From Alkalibacter sp964582705 (GTDB lineage Bacteria; Bacillota; Clostridia; Eubacteriales; Alkalibacteraceae): 15,760 nt of DNA. The translations under genes were made by a program, and so were the position numbers. Location: the NCBI GenBank assembly GCA_964582705.1, contig CAZOTE010000046.1, positions 1 to 15,760 on the forward strand. Reading direction: 5' to 3'. Shown here in pieces: positions 13,351 through 15,760 of the stretch. The first letter of the stretch is position 1; every line of letters begins with the position of its first letter. Below the pieces are notes generated by a model. It was not told the origin of the DNA, ran no database searches, and saw nothing but the letters and a program-made list of their open reading frames with translations.

Positions 13351-14220
13351 ATGGAAAGCAAAATTATTTCGTCTTATGATGAAACCAAACTCTTCTTGAA
13401 AAAAGATGTGCCTGTAAACCCTAAGGCAATCGTCTTAATTGTACATGGACTTTGTGAGCATCAAGGCAGATACAATTACATCACTCAAAAGCTCAATGAG
13501 AAAGGTTTCGGTGTCTACCGCTTTGACCACAGAGGTCATGGCAAGTCGGAAGGTCCCAAAATTTACTACGACGACTATACACAAATATTTGAAGATGTAA
13601 ATGTGGTCGTGGAATTGATAAAAAACGAAAATCCTCACCTAGCTGTTTTTTTAATTGGCCACAGCATGGGGGGGTATGCTGCGGCGTTGTATGGCAGTAA
13701 TTACCCACACAAGATTGACGGCTATATTTTATCAGGAGCCCTTACCCGCAACAATGCAAATATTGGCGCTGAACTGGATAGAGACCTAGACCCAAAGACA
13801 TACTTTCCAAATGAGCTAGGACCTGGAATCTGTAGTAATCCCAAGGTGGTAGAGGCCTATGTCAAGGATCCTTTGGTGGAAAAAGAAATCTCTGCAGGAC
13901 TTTTTTATTCTCTCTTTAACGGTCTTGACTGGCTGAAAGAAAATGGACATAGATTTCTGGATTCGGTTATAATATTACACGGAGGAAATGACGGTCTTGT
14001 CAGCAATAAGGATTCCAGAGATTTTTATGGAGATATAGCTTCAGAAGACAAGACATTAAAAATATACGCAAAGCTCTATCATGAAATATTTAACGAATAT
14101 AGCCGGGATGAAGTAATAGGGGATGTTTTGTTCTGGCTTGAAAAGCAGCTTGATCCTCAACACATGGAGATTTCATACGCAACTTCGGACGATAGCATGA
14201 TAGCCGACATGGGAATATGA
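13351..14220 (+). CDS. Alpha/beta hydrolase, monoacylglycerol-lipase-like
   Basis: A 289-residue serine hydrolase of the Hydrolase_4 (MGL/lysophospholipase) group. The oxyanion region IVHGLCEHQGRY starts at 30, and the FDHRGHGKSEGP motif at 58-69 is typical of monoacylglycerol lipases. The nucleophile elbow GHSMGG is at 103-108 with Ser105. The likely acid is Asp214 in GGNDGLV, and His244 in YHEIFNE completes the triad. There is no signal peptide, so it is cytosolic. It probably cleaves monoacylglycerols or lysophospholipids, but small ester substrates are possible. GGAGGG lies 6 bases before the ATG. It is transcribed alone, diverging from msrAB and converging on the nitroreductase gene across a terminator. 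Confidence 0.92.
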   Translation: MESKIISSYDETKLFLKKDVPVNPKAIVLIVHGLCEHQGRYNYITQKLNEKGFGVYRFDHRGHGKSEGPKIYYDDYTQIFEDVNVVVELIKNENPHLAVFLIGHSMGGYAAALYGSNYPHKIDGYILSGALTRNNANIGAELDRDLDPKTYFPNELGPGICSNPKVVEAYVKDPLVEKEISAGLFYSLFNGLDWLKENGHRFLDSVIILHGGNDGLVSNKDSRDFYGDIASEDKTLKIYAKLYHEIFNEYSRDEVIGDVLFWLEKQLDPQHMEISYATSDDSMIADMGI

Positions 14221-14240
14221 ACCATGGATAGCAGCAGATT

Positions 14241-14265
14241 AAAGCTCCGGGGTAACCGGAGCTTT
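14241..14265. terminator. Intrinsic terminator between convergent genes
   Basis: A perfect 10-bp GC-rich stem has arms AAAGCTCCGG (14241-14250) and CCGGAGCTTT (14256-14265) with a 5-base loop. T-tracts are short on both sides, but the symmetric placement between two stops supports bidirectional use. Confidence 0.8.
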
Positions 14266-14268
14266 CTG

Positions 14269-14943
14269 TCATTCTATAATTTCTAAAACTTCTTCAACTT
14301 TTCTTCTGGTTTTTGGCCTGTGGTCCCTATTAGTATAGCCGAATGCCACCATGCAGCAGAGTCCAAAATGCTCAGGATCGATTATCCTTTCTTCTATTAA
14401 GACCCTCTCGAGATTGTCTCTGTGAAATCCCTCGATGGGAGTTGAATCCACTCCCAATATCGCCGCCGCCGTTAGCATATTTGCAAGGGCAATGTAGGTA
14501 TTCTTGCATGCCCAGTCAAACAGGGCTCTATCGCTTTCAAAAAGCTTAAAATCTTCTATCTGAAAGTTCTTATACTTTATCTTTCTAGGTTCTCTCAGTT
14601 CATCCGAAAACCCTTGGATGTCTTTTTGTATATACTCTATGTAATCAGAATCATATCTCAAGTCCTTTGGGCTTCGGGTCAGTATCACCAAAAAGTGACT
14701 TGCGCCTTCCAGGCTTTTCTCGCCACCCCAAGCATGTGGCTTAATCTTTTCTTTTACGTCTTCGTTGTTTATTAATACGAACTTCCACGGTTCAAATCCC
14801 ATAGAGCTAGGTGCAAGCCTTCCTGCTTCGATAATCGCATTAAAATCTTCGTCTGAGACCCTTTTTTCAGGATCGAACCCTTTGCATGTATACCTATTTT
14901 GGTAAAGATTAATTATAAATTTTCTTTTTTCATCTTGATTCAT
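14269..14943 (-). CDS. Nitroreductase-family NAD(P)H-dependent FMN oxidoreductase
   Basis: A 224-residue nitroreductase fold of the NfsB/YfkO type. FMN-contact motifs are visible: NRYTCKGFDP (16-25), GRLAPSSMGFEPWKF (41-55), the helix ACKNTYIALANMLTAAAILG ending in VDSTPIEGF (145-173), and FGYTNRDHRPKTRR at the C-terminus with the expected basic residues. The family reduces quinones, nitroaromatics or enals using NAD(P)H; the natural substrate is unknown. AGGAGG precedes the ATG. It lies 48 bases downstream of an ABM-domain gene on the same strand with no hairpin between, so they probably share a transcript. That pairing suggests quinone or reactive-carbonyl handling. Confidence 0.92.
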   Translation of the reverse strand: MNQDEKRKFIINLYQNRYTCKGFDPEKRVSDEDFNAIIEAGRLAPSSMGFEPWKFVLINNEDVKEKIKPHAWGGEKSLEGASHFLVILTRSPKDLRYDSDYIEYIQKDIQGFSDELREPRKIKYKNFQIEDFKLFESDRALFDWACKNTYIALANMLTAAAILGVDSTPIEGFHRDNLERVLIEERIIDPEHFGLCCMVAFGYTNRDHRPKTRRKVEEVLEIIE

Positions 14944-14991
14944 ATAATTGTCCTCCTGCTCGTTTCCCGTAACATTCGTTCAGAAAGCTTG

Positions 14992-15312
14992 TCATTTCAA
15001 CGTCTTCCATGAGTCGATATTTTCAGGTGCTACAACTTCAAATGTCATTCCTTCTCTCGGCTTAGCCATCCAATCTGCGACGGTTTCTCTCCAAGTAAGA
15101 TACTGCTCCGTTTCCTTATGTGCTTTTATGCCTTCTTCAGTCATATACGCTTCATAAAGCGTAAATAGGTTTGGGTCTTCCTTGCTTTGAAGCAAGTCAA
15201 AACGAAGGTTCTCTTTCTCATGGATCGACTTGTTGTGGTTTTCAACTGTTGCTTTTATGAAGTCCTCCGCATAACCTTCCTTAACAAATACTTTTACAAC
15301 TGTCACTATCAT
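14992..15312 (-). CDS. ABM-domain protein, LsrG-like / putative quinol monooxygenase
   Basis: A 106-residue antibiotic-biosynthesis-monooxygenase (dimeric ferredoxin-like) domain. It resembles LsrG closely in pattern: MIVTVVKVFVK start, ENHNKSI (24-30), ENLRFDLLQS (34-43), LYEAY (52-56), AHKETEQY (64-71) and WMAKPRE (81-87). LsrG processes phospho-AI-2 in enteric bacteria, but similar proteins are annotated as quinol monooxygenases and many have unknown substrates. No lsrK, lsrF or AI-2 transporter is in the window, so an AI-2 role is not supported. A GGGGGAAGGA stretch precedes the ATG. It lies 95 bases after a galactitol-type PTS EIIC gene on the same strand and just ahead of a nitroreductase. 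Confidence 0.88.
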   Translation of the reverse strand: MIVTVVKVFVKEGYAEDFIKATVENHNKSIHEKENLRFDLLQSKEDPNLFTLYEAYMTEEGIKAHKETEQYLTWRETVADWMAKPREGMTFEVVAPENIDSWKTLK

Positions 15313-15407
15313 TATTCCTTCCCCCTTGATTGTTTTATATTAAAATTTTATTTGTCTTTAAGCTTTGTGTCGATGTTATATGAATTATAGTTTAAAATCA
15401 TTGTCCT

Positions 15408-15760
15408 TTATTTCTCAGCATTCCTAAGAATTCTGGCTCGATTCCATAGGGACATGCAAACGGCAACAACAGCGAACACTGCTGCGCTGACAGTGCTTCC
15501 CAGCATTTTTGCAATCCTGACGAATGCCCAAGGCAATGGATTCCCGCCATCGCATATAGACGAAATGTATTCAACTCCCTCAGGTATTTCAACAGCTGCC
15601 TGAATTGCCGCTTGTGTATGAAGAGGTGCCAAATTGGTTGCGATTAATAAACCCGCAGATATAATCGCCAATCCTACAATAAAGGTTCTGAATGCATTTC
15701 CTTTGCAGATTGGAACTACATATATCAGCGCAAAAGGAATCCCAGCCAAATCAGCAAATG
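15408..15760 (-). CDS. gatC: Galactitol-type PTS permease EIIC component, C-terminal part (5' end beyond window)
   Basis: Only the last 117 codons are present; the frame stays open to the window edge, where FADLAGIPFALIYVVPICKG is read. The segment continues with NAFRTFIVGLAIISAGLLIA, TNLAPLHTQAAI, then VEIPEGVEYISSICDGGNPL, and ends in a last hydrophobic helix and a basic tail (WNRARILRNAEK). This matches the C-terminus of GatC/SgcC-type EIIC permeases of the galactitol PTS family, which import polyols or pentitols. EIIA and EIIB partners are not visible. No terminator is apparent before the LsrG-like gene 95 bases on. Real substrate unknown; the internal TTG at 15747-15749 is a leucine codon, not a start. 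Confidence 0.88.
   Translation of the reverse strand, partial: FADLAGIPFALIYVVPICKGNAFRTFIVGLAIISAGLLIATNLAPLHTQAAIQAAVEIPEGVEYISSICDGGNPLPWAFVRIAKMLGSTVSAAVFAVVAVCMSLWNRARILRNAEK

Overview
The window looks like chromosomal DNA from a low-to-moderate G+C anaerobic member of the Bacillota, most likely class Clostridia. The clues are strong AGGAGG-type ribosome binding sites before almost every gene, TTG and GTG starts placed correctly behind such sites, AT-rich spacers with TATAAT boxes, and compact intrinsic terminators. Genus cannot be assigned from the sequence alone. No tRNA, rRNA, CRISPR array, insertion sequence or clear prophage structural gene was seen. No gene-free stretch exceeds 300 bases; the longest is 277 bases (13074-13350).

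Left part (1-3648): the 5' end of a mannitol PTS permease gene (mtlA, minus strand, leaving the window) diverges from a small gene of unknown function. A long imperfect palindrome lies midway between their two extended -10 promoters. Next come two small XRE-family regulators transcribed divergently, a RadC/JAMM protein, a YihY-type membrane protein, and an unrecognised 117-residue protein that starts with TTG. A 17-bp-stem bidirectional terminator closes this block.

Middle part (3650-8123, all minus strand): read in transcription order, a site-2-type M50 metalloprotease with two CBS domains, protein-L-isoaspartate methyltransferase, a DUF697 membrane protein, a URO-D-family protein and an AlsE/Rpe-family hexulose- or pentulose-phosphate epimerase. 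The first three are spaced by 2 and 14 bases and form a clear operon. The last two may form separate units, because a weak terminator-like hairpin and a -10-like box lie between genes.

Right part (8124-15760): a 900-residue type II P-type cation ATPase (plus strand) runs into a bidirectional terminator shared with an msrAB-metallophosphoesterase operon on the minus strand. An alpha/beta hydrolase (monoacylglycerol-lipase-like, plus) converges through another terminator on a nitroreductase, which is preceded on the minus strand by an LsrG-like ABM-domain protein. The 3' end of a galactitol-type PTS EIIC gene fills the right edge.

The genes fall into three loose themes: sugar-alcohol or hexulose uptake and processing (mtlA, gatC, the AlsE-like epimerase), protein damage repair and membrane proteolysis (pcm, msrAB, M50 protease, DUF697), and ion transport and redox functions. 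The most distinctive candidates are the M50-CBS/pcm/DUF697 operon and the mtlA/orphan-gene divergent promoter. Nothing in the window can be declared a new system on sequence alone.
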